DNA of 64,000 nt from Terriglobia bacterium (GTDB lineage: Bacteria; Acidobacteriota; Terriglobia; Bryobacterales; Bryobacteraceae), in NCBI GenBank assembly GCA_020073445.1, contig JAIQFE010000012.1, forward strand, positions 1 through 64,000, given 5' to 3'. A program made the position numbers and the translations under genes. Below the pieces are notes generated by a model. The model was given only the letters and a program-made list of their open reading frames with translations. It was not told the origin of the DNA and searched no databases. Shown here one piece after another: positions 16,795 through 25,626 of the stretch; within the stretch, counting starts at the first letter, position 1, and every line of letters starts with the position of its first letter.

Positions 16795-16810
16795 AGCACC
16801 ACAATCGCCA
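16795..16810 (-). promoter_or_regulatory. Sigma-54 type promoter for CBS-prs-nrdJ operon
   Basis: Minus-strand TGGCGATTGTGGTGCT: exact TGGC-N8-TGC. The predicted start near 16784 leaves a 29-base leader containing the ribosome site of the CBS gene. Confidence 0.65.
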
Positions 16811-17013
16811 AAGTCCGGCGAAAGACGAGGTGATCACATAGGAGCCGTCCCGGCTGTTCGTGTGGACCAGGAATCGCTCCCAAGCATTCCACGCACGGAG
16901 TAAGCCTTCGGACTGCGCTTCGCAACCCAGCCGTAGGGGCCCCTAACTGGGCCTTTTGGCGATATCTCCGGTGCTGAAAGGCTGTTCGCCCACTTATCCC
17001 AGCCTTCTCCTTT

Positions 17014-17029
17014 TGGCAACCTACCTGCT
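17014..17029 (+). promoter_or_regulatory. Sigma-54 type promoter for secreted protein gene
   Basis: TGGCAACCTACCTGCT: exact TGGC-N8-TGC. The predicted start near 17040 is directly before AAAGGA (17043-17048) of the gene at 17057. The rest of the 16811-17056 gap shows nothing else I can name. Confidence 0.6.
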
Positions 17030-17056
17030 CCTGCGACCTCCGAAAGGAAAAATCCG

Positions 17057-18049
17057 ATGAAAATATCCCGTTGGTTTAACATCTCTCGTGTGCCAGTCAA
17101 GATCACACGGACACTTGTCGCCGTTGCTGTGGTATCTGTGGTGGCCGTTGTGCTGCATGCGGCCTTGATAGGAACAATTCCGCTCGCTCCCGGCGGCACA
17201 GTGGTTCCGGGCAATGCAAGCTTCCCCGATCCGAACGTTTTCGTGGCCTTGCAAGAGGTTCATGTAGTTCCGCCGTCCAAAGACTATGAAGTAGCCTTCA
17301 AGTCGGTGGTGGAGAAGGAACCCAACGGAGCGCTGGACTTTTACTATGGAGCCTCGAACTCGACGCTGAGCACCGACTCCATCTCGCGTCTCACCGCCGG
17401 CGGTTTTGGCCCGTTTCAAACTTCCGTTGGGGGCCTCTCCAACTTCAACTGTGGAGGAGGGACGACTCTTATGGGACCAGCCAGCGCGGACCGGGACAAC
17501 AACGGCAACATTGTTGGGTTCAATTTTGGTCCTTCCGCCCCGCTTAAAATTGCGCCCGGTACCTGCGGGACGACTCTCATCAGCACAAGTGCCACAAACT
17601 TCACGATAGGAAGTGCATCCCTGATCGACGGCGGAGCGACCATGGTCCCCGCTTTTGTGCCGACCGCCAGTACCGCGCCGGTCTACAAGTATGACTTCTA
17701 TTTCAAGGGTCCGAGGCCAGGACTCGTCGGCGCTTCCCTCCTGTTCAACGGGTTTGTGCGCGACTGGTCGCCGGCAAGCGTGCCCATACCGGGATTCACT
17801 GGCTTCGTTTCTCCGACTCACTATTCATTAACGCCGTGCGATTTGACTTCCAACAGCTCGGGCGAACTCGATTGCCGTGGTTCTTTCACGGGCTTGAACG
17901 GCAACCAGATTAACGGAGTGTTCTACTTCGTGTTCAACTACGGCGGCTTCCCAAGACAGCTCGGGCCATTTACCGGGAGCGGATACGGCCGGGCGGGTTC
18001 ATCCGTAGTTGAGTTTCAGGACGGCGTGATCACCCAAGTTGCGCCGTAG
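17057..18049 (+). CDS. Exported protein of unknown function, 330 aa
   Basis: A long signal or anchor sequence (residues 17-40, KITRTLVAVAVVSVVAVVLHAALIG) precedes a Gly/Ser/Thr/Asn-rich mature part with the composition of an extracellular beta-sandwich. Four or more Cys are scattered (FNCGGGTT, PGTCGTT, LTPCDLTSNSSGELDCRG), compatible with disulfides. No catalytic motif, repeat or sorting signal of the PEP-CTERM type was found at the C-terminus (VVEFQDGVITQVAP). The gene stands alone and converges on the nitroreductase across a strong hairpin region. Function is unknown. Confidence 0.75.
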   Translation: MKISRWFNISRVPVKITRTLVAVAVVSVVAVVLHAALIGTIPLAPGGTVVPGNASFPDPNVFVALQEVHVVPPSKDYEVAFKSVVEKEPNGALDFYYGASNSTLSTDSISRLTAGGFGPFQTSVGGLSNFNCGGGTTLMGPASADRDNNGNIVGFNFGPSAPLKIAPGTCGTTLISTSATNFTIGSASLIDGGATMVPAFVPTASTAPVYKYDFYFKGPRPGLVGASLLFNGFVRDWSPASVPIPGFTGFVSPTHYSLTPCDLTSNSSGELDCRGSFTGLNGNQINGVFYFVFNYGGFPRQLGPFTGSGYGRAGSSVVEFQDGVITQVAP

Positions 18050-18071
18050 GGAGATAGCTTGTCGTGCTGTC

Positions 18072-18148
18072 AACGCCTTATGGCGTTAGACCTGCAAGAG
18101 CGGCCGGCGTCCCGCGTTATCCAAGCCAATGGATTTCGGCGGGACGCC
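18072..18148. terminator. Hairpins between convergent genes
   Basis: Two inverted repeats are visible: AACGCC-TTAT-GGCGTT (18072-18087), and a 10-bp perfect repeat GGCGTCCCGC (18106-18115) with GCGGGACGCC (18139-18148) whose loop holds a further ATCC/GGAT pair. The larger stem spans the stop codon of the nitroreductase gene. There is no clear U-tract, so a bidirectional terminator or mRNA 3'-end stabiliser is only a suggestion. Confidence 0.4.
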
Positions 18149-18677
18149 GCCCGTGTGGTTCAGGCCAGGCTTTGGGATGACCCAGCACGATAGGGACGAC
18201 GATGTCGTGTTCTTCGGGTAGGCCGAGTTCCTGTTTCGTCGCTCGCAGGTTGAACCAGGGGCGCGCCAGCCCGATACAGCAGGTTCCCAAGCCCTCAGCG
18301 CGAGCCGCCAGCATCAGGTTCTCGGCCGCAAGGCAGCAGTCTTCGTATGCTTGCGGCTGGGCGGATTTCGCCATCACCAGCACAAGCGCGGGCGCATGGT
18401 GAAAGACGCTGTAGCCTTCCCCTTCAACCAAGGCACGGAGTGACGCGTCGAACGGCGTCTGTGAAAAGTCCGTGAGGAGCCAGCTCTTAATTCGGCGGGC
18501 GTATTCGCCAATCCGCTCGCGATTGACCAGAGCGGCAAATGCCCATGGCTGAAGGTTCATTGCGCTGGGCGCAAGAATAGCAGCATTTATCAGCCGTTCG
18601 ATCGTTGGCCGGTCAATCTGAGCGTCCGTGTATTCCCGAACCGCGCGGCGGTTCCGAATCGTATCCATCAATTCCAT
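18117..18677 (-). CDS. Nitroreductase-family FMN oxidoreductase
   Basis: A 186-residue flavoprotein of the nitroreductase superfamily, acting on quinones, nitro compounds or flavins with NAD(P)H. ATG at 18675-18677 (MELMDTIRNRRAVREYT) is favoured over an upstream start because GAGGTG stands 7 bases before it. FMN-binding features are the RNRRAVREY arm, ILAPSAMNLQPW and the C-terminal GLGTCCIGLARPWFN. Members such as Acg and Rv3131 are strongly induced by hypoxia in mycobacteria. A second, degenerate nitroreductase lies at 20508-20816. Fifty bases separate it from the htrA gene upstream on the same strand. Confidence 0.9.
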   Translation of the reverse strand: MELMDTIRNRRAVREYTDAQIDRPTIERLINAAILAPSAMNLQPWAFAALVNRERIGEYARRIKSWLLTDFSQTPFDASLRALVEGEGYSVFHHAPALVLVMAKSAQPQAYEDCCLAAENLMLAARAEGLGTCCIGLARPWFNLRATKQELGLPEEHDIVVPIVLGHPKAWPEPHGRRPAEIHWLG

Positions 18678-18727
18678 TGGTGTGCACCTCGGAGCGGCAA
18701 GCTGCAATCAGGCGTCCAGTCTCAGCA

Positions 18728-20178
18728 TCAATTCGCCTCCAGGACCACGAAGAAGGTTCGGCCTTGCCGGTTGAGCAACAATAGAACGGAGCCGTCGCCA
18801 GCTCGCCGGACAGCGGCCTCGAAGCCTCGCAGGTCGGTAACTACCTGCCGATTCACTTGTTGAACCACATCCCCGCGCTGGATCCCTTTGGCTGCCGCGG
18901 CGCTGCCCGCATCGACTCTAACCACGACCACACCACGAACCTCACCGCTCAGGCCCAGTTGCCTCGCCACTTGGGGCGTCAGTTCATCGACCTCCAGACC
19001 CTGGAGGACACCGGTCTTACGGGACTCTGCGGGCAGAGCTTCGCGCTCTTCCGGCGCTTCTCCCAGTTTCACGGACACGCTGCGTTCCTTCCCGTCCCGG
19101 ATGAGCTTCATGGTGGCCTCCGCGCCCGGACGCATGCGCCCCACCTCGAGTTGTAGATCGCGGGATTCCGTGATCTTCCGGCCGTTCAGCTCCACAATCA
19201 CATCGCCAGTTGCGAGGCTTGCGCGAGCAGCCGGGCTGTCCTGCGCGACTCCGCTAATCAGCGCTCCACGTGCCTCGCTCAGACCAAAAGCCCTGGCCAT
19301 CGGTCCCGTGACCGGCTGAATCGAGACGCCCAACCATCCTCGAACAACCTTGCCTGTCTTCAGGATCTGATCCATGACATCCCGAGCCATGTTGGCGGGA
19401 ATGGCAAAGCCAACGCCTTGATTGCCGCCCGCGCGAGATAGGATCGCGGTATTGATGCCGATCAGCGCTCCCCGCGTGTCGATCAGTGCGCCGCCGGAGT
19501 TGCCTGGATTGATCGCCGCGTCGGTCTGGATGAAGTCCTCGTAGGCTTCAATGCCAAGACCACCGCGTCCCACGGCGCTGACGATGCCCATAGTGACGGT
19601 CTGGCCCACGCCAAAGGGGTTGCCGATTGCCAGAACGATGTCGCCAACATCGGCTGCTGCGGAGTCAGCAGGCTTCAGGAATGGCAGGTCTCTGGCATCT
19701 ACCTTGAGAAGGGCGATGTCCGTCTTGGGATCGGCGCCGATTACTTTGGCCTTGAACTCCTGGCGGTCCGCCAGAGCCACCAAAATCTCCGTGGCTCCCT
19801 GGATCACGTGATTGTTGTCAAAATGTGGCCGTCCGGACTGACGATGACCCCAGAACCAAGGCTGTTCTCCCGCCATTCTTTTGGTGGCTGAAACTGCTCG
19901 CCGAAGAAATCGCGAAAGAACGGATCCTGGAATAGCGGCTCCGATGTGCTACTCGGCCGGACCACCTTTGTTGTCGAGATATTCACCACTGCCGGGAGGG
20001 CCTGTTTGACCACTTGGCGGAATCCCGCCGAAAGCCCAGCGGTCGCGGACGGACTTCCAGACGTTTGCCGATTTGCAACTTGTGCCCCCGCGATCCGCAG
20101 CCCTGGAACGCCCACGCCCAGTGTGAGCGCCAATGCCGTCATCACAACCTGCCGCGTACCTCGACATGTTGAAGTCAT
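18728..20178 (-). pseudogene. HtrA/DegP-type periplasmic serine protease with one frameshift
   Basis: The intact form would be a Do-family protease: signal peptide (VVMTALALTLGVGVPGLRIAGAQ), trypsin-like domain and two PDZ domains. ATG 20178 has GGGAGG 10 bases upstream. The first frame reads to GSGVIVSPDGHILT and then meets a stop. The second frame resumes at NNHVIQGATEILVALADR. One base is missing from the expected LTNNHV at about 19818, right at the catalytic His. Everything else is well kept: Asp in DPKTDIALLKV, Ser in DAAINPGNSGGALI, PDZ1 (RGWLGVSIQPV) and PDZ2 (VDELTPQVARQLGL to the end). A sequencing or assembly error would restore a working gene; otherwise it is a young pseudogene. 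Confidence 0.9.
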
Positions 20179-20507
20179 CTCTCATGAACCTCCCTATAGG
20201 GCTATCAGCAACTCTGGGTCCGTCACCGAGCGACGAAAACCACAAATGAAACGCGCGGTATTGCGCACGGCGTGAACAAGCTGGGTTCCTACACCCAAAG
20301 TTCGACTTCTCGCCCTAGCGAACCTGCACGTACTGACCGAGGGCGCGAGATTGCTAATGGCGGCCTCGGCCGAGTTAGTCGCGATAATTGGGTGCAGCGT
20401 TTCGCCGGTTTTTGAAAAGACCCTCTCTCGATTGCGCCCTCTGTCTGCGACTTAAACGGGCCGACCCCATTCATCCACTGCTCAGGGGCCATGTGGCCGG
20501 TCGTTTC

Positions 20508-20816
20508 ACGAGCCCGGAGTTCAATGCCTTCTATAATGCCGGAACGCTGGTGGTTATCTACGGGAAGCCGTTCGGGCCATTCGTGGTTGCCGATTGCTGG
20601 CTAGCGGCGAAGAACCTCATGCTTGCCGCCTGCGCGCATGGGCTTGGCTCTTGCCCCGTCGGCCTTGCGGTCGCGGCGCTTAACTCGCCACAGTGGAAGA
20701 AGTAGCTTGGCGCTCCCACTGAACTTGTGGCCATTGCACCGATCATTGTGGGCAAGCCTGCGGGCGCTACGCCTCCGGTGCCTAAGAAGCCGCCGGAAAT
20801 TCTCTACTGGAAGTGA
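20508..20816 (+). pseudogene. Nitroreductase C-terminal remnant with in-frame stop
   Basis: The frame from 20508 gives TSPEFNAFYNAGTLVVIYGK, then VADCWLAAKNLMLAACAHGLGSCPVGLAVAALN, a good match to the second half of nitroreductases. A TAG at 20703-20705 interrupts WKK/LGAPTELVAIAPIIVGKPAG, after which the same frame continues to TGA at 20814. The N-terminal half with the FMN-binding Arg arm is absent; 20246-20507 shows no trace of it. It is not a copy of the neighbouring intact gene: the residues differ widely, so a second ancestral nitroreductase is likely. Confidence 0.75.
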
Positions 20817-20820
20817 TGCC

Positions 20821-21091
20821 ATGGCGAAACGCCCCCTCCCGCTGCCGGAAGTCTACCGGCTGATTGAGCCGGGGCCGGTGGTGCTGGTTTCGAGAGCGCG
20901 ATGTGGACAAGTTCAAGAAATTTGGGTTGACGGCATCGGCGGCGTCCTCCGTGCGCGCGCCGCTCATTGATGAGTGCTACGCCAGCCTCGAATGCAACGT
21001 CATCGACATCAAGCTCGTAACGCAATATGGCATCTTCATCCTTGAGGTGGTAAAGGCCTGGATTGACCCCTCAAACAAACATCCGCGATGA
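20821..21091 (+). pseudogene. Flavin-reductase-like domain protein remnant, middle deleted
   Basis: ATG 20821 opens MAKRPLPLPEVYRLIEPGPV, the usual N-terminus of the flavoredoxin/flavin reductase family (about 190 residues). Near 20893-20905 the frame jumps: the next frame over continues with RDVDKFKKFGLTASAASSVR, ECYASLECNVID and FILEVVKAWIDPSNKHPR, the family's C-terminal half. Roughly 60 residues including the FMN-binding core are gone and the two halves are out of frame. The C-terminal tail is also short. It starts 4 bases after the nitroreductase remnant, so an ancestral two-gene redox operon was probably lost together. Confidence 0.78.
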
Positions 21092-21282
21092 AATGGCCGT
21101 TTAGACACTGGGCTCGGCCGTTTTGCCGGCAAGCGTATTCATTGAATCGCGGCAAGACCCTGCGGCATCCAAATAAGTGCAAGTTTGACAGTCGCGCTGT
21201 TTTCGGCAACATCGCATAGTCTGGTTCCGCCCGCCTATCCTGCCCGTATCTGCTGCTCTGCAAATTTCAGAAGGAAGATTTA

Positions 21283-21588
21283 ATGAAGAATATTTTCGTA
21301 GGCAATCTCAGTTTCAGCTCGACCGAAGATGGGATTCGATCCCTATTCGAGGCACATGGCACGGTGGACCGGGTGAGTATCGTTACAGATCGCGAAACCG
21401 GACAAGCCAGAGGTTTCGGGTTTGTGGAGATGCAGAACGATGCAGAAGGCGACAGGGCCATTGCGGCTCTCAATGGCCGTGAACTTGACCGCCGGGCGCT
21501 AAACGTCAATGAGGCGCGTCCGAAGGAAGATCCCGGAGCTGGTGGATACCGCTCGCACGGAGGCCAGCAGCGTAGCAACCGCTGGTAA
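21283..21588 (+). CDS. RRM-type RNA-binding protein
   Basis: A 101-residue single-RRM protein of the bacterial/cyanobacterial Rbp type, which binds single-stranded RNA and is often cold-induced. Both signature strands are present: RNP2 IFVGNL (residues 4-9) and RNP1 RGFGFVEM (about 43-50). A short Gly/Arg/Ser-rich tail (GGYRSHGGQQRSNRW) follows. AGAAGGAAG stands 6-8 bases before ATG 21283. The 190-base region upstream (21092-21282) may carry a leader, but no defined structure was recognised. It is a single-gene unit ended by the hairpin at 21601. Confidence 0.93.
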   Translation: MKNIFVGNLSFSSTEDGIRSLFEAHGTVDRVSIVTDRETGQARGFGFVEMQNDAEGDRAIAALNGRELDRRALNVNEARPKEDPGAGGYRSHGGQQRSNRW

Positions 21589-21600
21589 TCGGCTGAGACC

Positions 21601-21641
21601 GGATGGAGAGCGCAGATATGCTCTCCATCCCTCCGTCTTTT
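21601..21641 (+). terminator. Rho-independent-like terminator after the RRM gene
   Basis: A perfect 11-bp stem GGATGGAGAGC (21601-21611)/GCTCTCCATCC (21620-21630) with an 8-base loop is followed by CTCCGTCTTTT. The T-run is short but the position, 12 bases after the stop codon, is right. Confidence 0.7.
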
Positions 21642-21660
21642 GCCCCCCAGGACCTCACTC

Positions 21661-22488
21661 ATGCAAACCACAATTTCCCGCTCTCTGAGCCGCGACGGAA
21701 TCAACTGGATTTCTCTGGCGGTGTTTAGCATCTTTCACTTGGGGGCCGTCGCGGCCCTGTTCTATTTCAGCTGGCCAGCCGTCTTTGCGGCGGTAGGCTT
21801 GTACTGGATTTCGCTGAGCTTAGGGATCGGGGCCGGATACCATCGACTTCTGACCCACCGCTCATTCCACACTCCGAGGTGGATCGAGTACATTTTGGCG
21901 GTCTGCGGCACCTTGGCTCTGGAAGGTGGCCCGATCGCATGGGTTGCAACACACCGGATTCACCACCAGTTTTCCGATAAGCCGGGTGATCCGCACACGC
22001 CGCGGGATGGGAAGTGGTGGGCCCACATTATTTGGACGCTGGTGGGTAATTCGACCCATAACAAGACAGCCCAATTCGCGCGTTACGCGCCAGACCTGTC
22101 TAAGGACCGCTTTCTGGTTTGGCTCTCCACGTACAACTACGTACCGCTCCTGGTTCTATCGGCACTCTTATTGTCTTTTGGCGGATTGCCGTTCTTGCTA
22201 TGGGGCGTATTTTTCAGGGTGACCATGGGGCTGCACGTCACATGGATGGTCAATTCGGTGACGCACATTTGGGGGCGCAGGCGCTTTCCGACCCGGGATG
22301 ATTCGAAGAACAACTGGTATGTCGCGCTATTAAGCTTCGGCGAAGGTTGGCACAACAATCACCACGCCCATCCGACCTCGGCCCGCCATGGACTGGCTTG
22401 GTACGAGCTCGATATGAGTTGGCTGGCGATTCGAGTCTTGAAGATGCTGGGGCTGGCAACGTCCGTCCAAGTCGCCTCTCTGAACTGA
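21661..22488 (+). CDS. Acyl-CoA/acyl-lipid delta-9-type fatty acid desaturase
   Basis: An integral-membrane di-iron enzyme that introduces a cis double bond into saturated acyl chains using O2, increasing membrane fluidity. The three His boxes are present: HRLLTH (61-66), HRIHH (98-102) and HNNHH (about 242-246, FGEGWHNNHHAHPTSARHG). There are four hydrophobic segments, two before box 1 and two between boxes 2 and 3. ATG 21661 is chosen over a start 7 codons earlier that would run into the terminator. It follows the RRM gene after a terminator, so it has its own promoter; no sigma-54-type site is seen. Confidence 0.92.
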   Translation: MQTTISRSLSRDGINWISLAVFSIFHLGAVAALFYFSWPAVFAAVGLYWISLSLGIGAGYHRLLTHRSFHTPRWIEYILAVCGTLALEGGPIAWVATHRIHHQFSDKPGDPHTPRDGKWWAHIIWTLVGNSTHNKTAQFARYAPDLSKDRFLVWLSTYNYVPLLVLSALLLSFGGLPFLLWGVFFRVTMGLHVTWMVNSVTHIWGRRRFPTRDDSKNNWYVALLSFGEGWHNNHHAHPTSARHGLAWYELDMSWLAIRVLKMLGLATSVQVASLN

Positions 22489-22955
22489 GGTATCGCACGA
22501 TTGCCGGCCACGTTTTGCGCCCGCCGGCTGCGCTAGAAGAGTGCTTTCCCCCGATAAAGAGGGCGTCATCTGGTGAAAAGGCGCAACTGGGTGCGGTTGA
22601 AGTTCTGATCAGTATTGTTTTCAACACGCCTCCACCAGGACGCCCTGGCACCTCAATTGCTCTTCTAGTAGTGCAATTGCAAGGGAGGTTCTCAACGGAA
22701 CCAAACGAGCATGAGGGAGTGGCCGATTTTGGACGACTCGGATGCAGTCGAGAGCCACTAAGTGCTGGACTTGAGCAAGCACGTAAAGCTCAAGACAATG
22801 GTGCTTAGCAGGTTCTTCTGAAGAGCCGTTCGAATGGCGCTCCCTTTAATCTTTGCCTGGGTGCTGATGCCCTTTGGTGCGCGGTCCTATCTTCTGCCTA
22901 CAAAGCGGCTCCCCACGCCCCATCCCGCTAAATCCCTCGCTATACTCTCTCTCGA
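22489..22955. other. 467-base stretch without a recognised gene
   Basis: Open frames exist on both strands but none has a plausible ribosome site or a recognisable protein. The only element I can point to is TATACT at 22941-22946, nine bases before the ATG at 22956, a possible -10 box for the next gene. Confidence 0.5.
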
Positions 22956-24845
22956 ATGGGTGCAGATTCATCGTCGGGGAGCATAGTGACGGAGACGCCG
23001 GTGGGTCACGTGCCGTTTCAGGCAAACGTCGAGCTGCTGCGATTGTTTCTGACGCATCGTGAAGATATCGTCGAGAGCATAGAGGCCGTTCTGAACGCTC
23101 AGCGAAAGCTGATCCGGTATCTGCAGGACCAGTCTCTTTTGTCCCGCCATTTCGAGGATTGCTTCTTTGCACGCCCTGGGGTCACCGCCAGCCAAGCTCG
23201 TGTCCAAACTCATCTGAGGGGCCAACTGGAAGAAGCGCATTGGGCCGCGGGTTTCCGGCCTCGTCCGGTTCGGGATCTGCATAACGACCTGATCCATCCG
23301 GCGGAGATGATGATTCGCGGCTTTTATTGCTGGCAGCAGACGCGGTGGCCGGGTCGCAACGGTCGCATGCACTACGCGCACACGCTGTTCAACTTGTATG
23401 TACTCCGGTGGCTCCAGTTTCTGAGCATGCGCCTATGGGATGAGGATCTGAGCAGCGAAGAGGGCCCGGGCAGCGCGGGCGCGCGGCTCGCGGAAATTCA
23501 AGGTGTGCTCGATGAGCTCTGGAGAAGCTCCCCAGCCGGCCAGCCCGTGATCGTGCGCGATGCGCGCTGGCTGATTCCCTTGGCGCAGAGCCTCATTACC
23601 GATGAGCTGGCGCCCTATTTCGAGGTCGCCCGGCAGGTCACAGAGACGCTTCCGGAAGCGGACGTGCTCGAAATACAGAAGGCCCATGTTCGAATGCTTG
23701 GCGGGCATCTGACCTCGCAGATTCGTTACTACTGCACGAAGGACGGCCTGACCATCAACGAGCGAAGCGTCGTTCTTCGCACGCGCGCCTCTAACGCGCT
23801 CGATTTCGCACTGCTGGTTCAAGGCCTCGTGGATCTGCTCAAAGCTTATGACCGCGCCTTGCAGAGCGGCGATGAGCGGATGCGGCTCGACATGGCGGGA
23901 GCCATCTGTCAGGGTATCTCTGCCGATCGCGAGCTGTTTCTGAATCGCATCGACCTGTTGAGCGCTTACAGCATGATCGAGCACGTATTCATCGGCACGG
24001 ATCCCGGAGGCCATGTCGGTTATTTGCCCGCGGGACAGCGGCATGTGCAGCTGCTAAAAGAGTACCGTGTACTCATCGACCGATTGATCCGGCCATTGCG
24101 CGACGATTTCCCGCGTTTCAGGCCGGTGGACGGCGGGTTTTCTCCATACGGAGTGATATTCGGGTTGCCATCCCATCTAATCGAGCACATGGCGCTCAAA
24201 GCCATAGAGCACGATGCCGAAACGCGATTCAGCCTGGAGGATCTGTTTGACGATGGGGACGAGGACGGGAACACCAAGGCGGCAAAGCTCGCCTGGGTGA
24301 ACGGCTGGCGGAAATTGCCCCACATCGACCGCGACGCACAACGGTTGTACGAATACCCGCAACAGTTCGCCGAAGAGGTTTACGCCCGCATCGAGAGCGA
24401 GCTAGCCGGCAAAGAGTGCGACAGTTCGAGAACCGGGCGCTTGTATATCGTGTCCGGGGACGATCCCGAGGTTGATTTGAAAGAGACGGATGCGAAGGCG
24501 TCGGCGATTCCGGAACTGCCGGCCCGATACTTCGTCTCTTCGGACCGGCAGATTGTGTCGGCGCACAAGGCTGATCCATACGACCGGGCGCAACTGCTGG
24601 CGGGGCGGCGGGAAGGGCATTTCCTTGTTAGTTACGAAGTCAGTTACGAAGCGCCAGGCGGATGGATTGCCCTCAGGAAGGACCTGCTCACGGAGGTCCT
24701 TGGTGCGGGCCGCGATGCCCGGATTGTCGGGCTGCCGCGCGACGCGGCTCAGGTGTTGCGGCTCATGTGCACCGATCTGGTGCTGCCGGAGAATGTGGCC
24801 GATCAGGCGAGCGAGCCGCCATCGATCGAGGAACCGGATCTGTGA
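22956..24845 (+). CDS. Large conserved-looking protein of unknown function, 629 aa
   Basis: A soluble protein without signal peptide or membrane segment. The N-terminal 450 residues look all-helical (ANVELLRLFLTHREDIVESIEAVL, then long amphipathic helices), with conserved-looking His/Asp spots such as DLHNDLIHPAEMMIRG and MHYAHTLFNLYVLRW. The C-terminal 120 residues are more beta-rich (GRLYIVSGDDPEVDL, GHFLVSYEVSYEAPGGWIALRKDLL). No catalytic motif was recognised. ATG 22956 lies 9 bases after TATACT, so a leaderless message is possible; GTG at 22986 with GGGGAG before it is an alternative start. Codon use looks native. It is a monocistronic gene with no functional neighbour. Confidence 0.8.
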   Translation: MGADSSSGSIVTETPVGHVPFQANVELLRLFLTHREDIVESIEAVLNAQRKLIRYLQDQSLLSRHFEDCFFARPGVTASQARVQTHLRGQLEEAHWAAGFRPRPVRDLHNDLIHPAEMMIRGFYCWQQTRWPGRNGRMHYAHTLFNLYVLRWLQFLSMRLWDEDLSSEEGPGSAGARLAEIQGVLDELWRSSPAGQPVIVRDARWLIPLAQSLITDELAPYFEVARQVTETLPEADVLEIQKAHVRMLGGHLTSQIRYYCTKDGLTINERSVVLRTRASNALDFALLVQGLVDLLKAYDRALQSGDERMRLDMAGAICQGISADRELFLNRIDLLSAYSMIEHVFIGTDPGGHVGYLPAGQRHVQLLKEYRVLIDRLIRPLRDDFPRFRPVDGGFSPYGVIFGLPSHLIEHMALKAIEHDAETRFSLEDLFDDGDEDGNTKAAKLAWVNGWRKLPHIDRDAQRLYEYPQQFAEEVYARIESELAGKECDSSRTGRLYIVSGDDPEVDLKETDAKASAIPELPARYFVSSDRQIVSAHKADPYDRAQLLAGRREGHFLVSYEVSYEAPGGWIALRKDLLTEVLGAGRDARIVGLPRDAAQVLRLMCTDLVLPENVADQASEPPSIEEPDL

Positions 24846-25580
24846 GTGCAGCGGCCTCGTCTGATGCGAAAAAGTAGACGAGCGAGCGGTGACCGAAGCG
24901 GCGTGGGTGGTTTGTAAGGCGGTGGCCACCGGCAGTTCAGGATGTACCAAGATGCGAACGTGTTCTTGTTGAACTGGCGTACGATCGCCTGGCGGCCTAA
25001 TCGAGCTCCTCTATCGCCAATCCGACGCCGGTCTTCCCGTATCCGTTGCCGTTATAAAGCATGTAGAGTTTCTCCTGATGAGGAAAGACACAAGGATACT
25101 CCACCATTTCCGAATCCCAGCCTTCCGGGGAAACGGTCAAACCTGCCAGCTCATCAAGCCGCTGCCACGCAATTCCATCTTTTGATTCGGCGTATCCCAA
25201 TCTGTAGCTCGGGCCGCGAAATGAATACGGCCTTCGGGCAGACCTCTGAAATGCAAGTTATGCTGGTCGAGGGTTCGACAAAGCTTCCGGGCATCGTGCC
25301 ACGCTGGCCGATTATTTCGCTAGTGGGCGTCGCGGCTAGAAGCTTTCCATCCAAGCTGGGCGCGCACGGCATCGCAGGGCGACCCTGGTAAGCGCCCTCG
25401 TATGAGCCTTCGTGTCCGCGTGAGTTCTCCGCACTTGAACGGACGATTGAAATCGTACTCCCGAAGCCAGAAGGAGCAGTGCTATTGTGATCCTCAACTT
25501 GTTGGGTGAAATCGCGCTACGGCAAAACGGCACGCGCGGTGAGCGTTCCTTAACTCGTTGAGAATCTGGGCCCTGCCGAA
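24846..25580. other. Gene-poor stretch with a glycosidase fragment
   Basis: Apart from the glycosidase fragment at 24997-25245 I see no supported gene here. Short open frames on both strands lack ribosome sites and family resemblance. Confidence 0.5.
24997..25245 (-). pseudogene. C-terminal fragment of a five-bladed beta-propeller glycosidase-like protein
   Basis: The minus strand reads RGPSYRLGYAESKDGIAWQR, then GWDSEMVEYPCVFPHQEKLYMLYNGNGYGKTGVGLA, the closing blade typical of GH43/GH130-like propeller proteins (YAESKDGxxW and YMLYNGNGYG motifs). Only about 80 residues remain; no upstream blades are found in any frame before 25600. There is a normal stop at 24997. It is read as a remnant of a deleted gene. 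Confidence 0.6.
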
Positions 25581-25596
25581 TGGCGACCGGCGTGCG
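25581..25596 (+). promoter_or_regulatory. Sigma-54 type promoter for exported-protein cluster
   Basis: TGGCGACCGGCGTGCG: exact TGGC-N8-TGC. The predicted start near 25607 is just before AAAGGA (25610-25615) of the beta-barrel gene. The site is GC-rich, so chance is a larger worry than at the other sites. Confidence 0.5.
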
Positions 25597-25626
25597 GCAG
25601 TTGTGGTGAAAGGAAATGTGAGCTGT

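Noticed and set aside
16811-17056. Possible cyclic-di-GMP or other riboswitch before the secreted protein gene
   Set aside because: Some GC-rich pairing is possible, but no riboswitch consensus could be aligned, and a -24/-12 site at 17014 leaves only a 17-base leader.
22347-22808. Open frame after the desaturase
   Set aside because: Out of frame with the desaturase, no ribosome site, no recognisable sequence.
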